Positions 63,301-64,000 of a stretch of 64,000 nt of DNA are shown one piece after another; positions within the stretch are counted from its first letter, which is position 1; every line of letters starts with the position of its first letter. The notes below the pieces were generated by a model. It saw nothing but the letters and a program-made list of their open reading frames with translations, ran no database searches and had not been told where the DNA came from. Source of the stretch: Echinarachnius parma (taxonomy: Eukaryota > Echinodermata > Echinoidea > Clypeasteroida > Echinarachniidae); the NCBI GenBank assembly GCA_037951105.1, contig JBAMJV010008344.1, positions 21,866 through 85,865 on the forward strand. The letters run 5' to 3'. The translations under genes and the position numbers were made by a program.

Positions 63301-64000
63301 AGTCGGTGAAATTAATTTTCTTCAGACCTCTTTATTCATGTATCGTTATAATAATAGCATTTTGCCTGCCTCGTTTATTTCTATGTTTTGAAAAACAATC
63401 CAATTCACTCTTATTCGACAAGACAAGCAGCAAACTTGCATTTGTTTAATCCACGTACAGTACTGGCACATAAATCAGTGACACATACTGGTCCAGACGT
63501 TCGGAACTCTTTGTTAATTGAAACACATAATTTGCCTACAATTTACTCTTTTAAAAATGCAGTCAAACGCATGCTCATTGCAAACGTTTTTGTGTAAGAT
63601 ATTTTGTTCAATCAGTTGGTTTGTTAATTCCTACGATAACATGTATTGTAGTATTCTATATATATATTTGTATGTGTAATTCGGCATAACATGTCACTAT
63701 TAAGTAATTACATCTAGGCATCTTCACACCTGTCCCCTCCCTCTCTCAGCTCTCCCCCACTTTTTCTTTTCTCTCTCTGTTTCACGTATTTCTCTTCCAG
63801 TATGGACTGTACCTTTCTATCATACCTGCTACATTTCTTCCTGCTCGAACATACTGTAGAGACTTAACTATCATCTTTCTCTTTACTTGTAAATAATGTT
63901 TCATATTTGCTTTTATTACTTTTTTTTCTTGTATGTATGTACAAGATTTAGTTTATGCTTATCTATGTTTTAAGAATATGTAAAACTTGTAAAATCTTAG
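63301..64000 (+). pseudogene. LINE reverse transcriptase, C-terminal end and 3' UTR
   Basis: Continues the ORF of 60206-61303 after the insertion: VGEINFLQTSLFMYRYNNS, a stop at about 63390, then NPIHSYSTRQ, TGPDVRNSLL and IYSFKNAVKRML, ending TAA near 63597. These are C-terminal landmarks of CR1/jockey RTs. The rest is an untranslated, CT-rich tail (63725-63800) to the window end. Confidence 0.75.

Overview
The window is intron- and transposon-rich animal DNA: long AT-rich introns, GT-AG splice sites, a tRNA-derived SINE, non-LTR retrotransposon remains and dozens of short inverted-repeat elements. There are no operons or bacterial-type genes. The repeat style (TACATGTA-rich spacers, termini such as GGGCCCTGTTTCATAAAAC and CAGTCAAACCTGTCTATAG, pearl-like elements ending in GGAC microsatellites) suggests a marine invertebrate, possibly a deuterostome such as an echinoderm. 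This is an impression from repeat style, not a proven placement.

Two protein-coding genes can be reconstructed from splice sites and frame, and they are convergent. (1) A Ral small GTPase on the + strand, 4655-7265: three coding exons covering effector loop to CAAX box. The P-loop exon must lie left of the window. (2) A previously unnamed type II membrane protein on the - strand, 46617 down to 24226: six exons that join in frame into 252 residues, with a cytoplasmic Cys cluster, one transmembrane helix, a Ser/Thr/Pro linker and a C-terminal SEA domain carrying three N-glycosylation sequons.

The most unusual feature is shared by both genes. Every ral coding exon in the window, and all three SEA-domain exons, has decayed partial copies nearby that contain an exon edge, its splice junction and flanking intron. 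In several cases the spacing is about 165-195 bp.

Layout. 1-4.5 kb: SINE inside a CAGGG-ended element, other dispersed elements, and a 1.6 kb inverted-repeat element with a scattered GTCGGACGTAC motif. 4.5-7.3 kb: ral and its exon echoes. 7.3-24 kb: repeat sea with nested elements, a tandem segmental duplication and several insertions that can be verified by target-site duplications. 24-47 kb: SEA gene with elements in every large intron, including a 45-bp minisatellite open for 249 codons. 47-60 kb: pearl/Helentron-like element, inverted-arm elements, a solo LTR. 60-64 kb: a broken LINE reverse transcriptase split by a TTAA-inserting element that is itself split by a hAT-like element.

The window holds at least three transposon insertion types readable from target duplications (TTAA, TA, 8 bp) and three pearl-like families with the same architecture. 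No intact transposase, integrase or RNA gene was seen.
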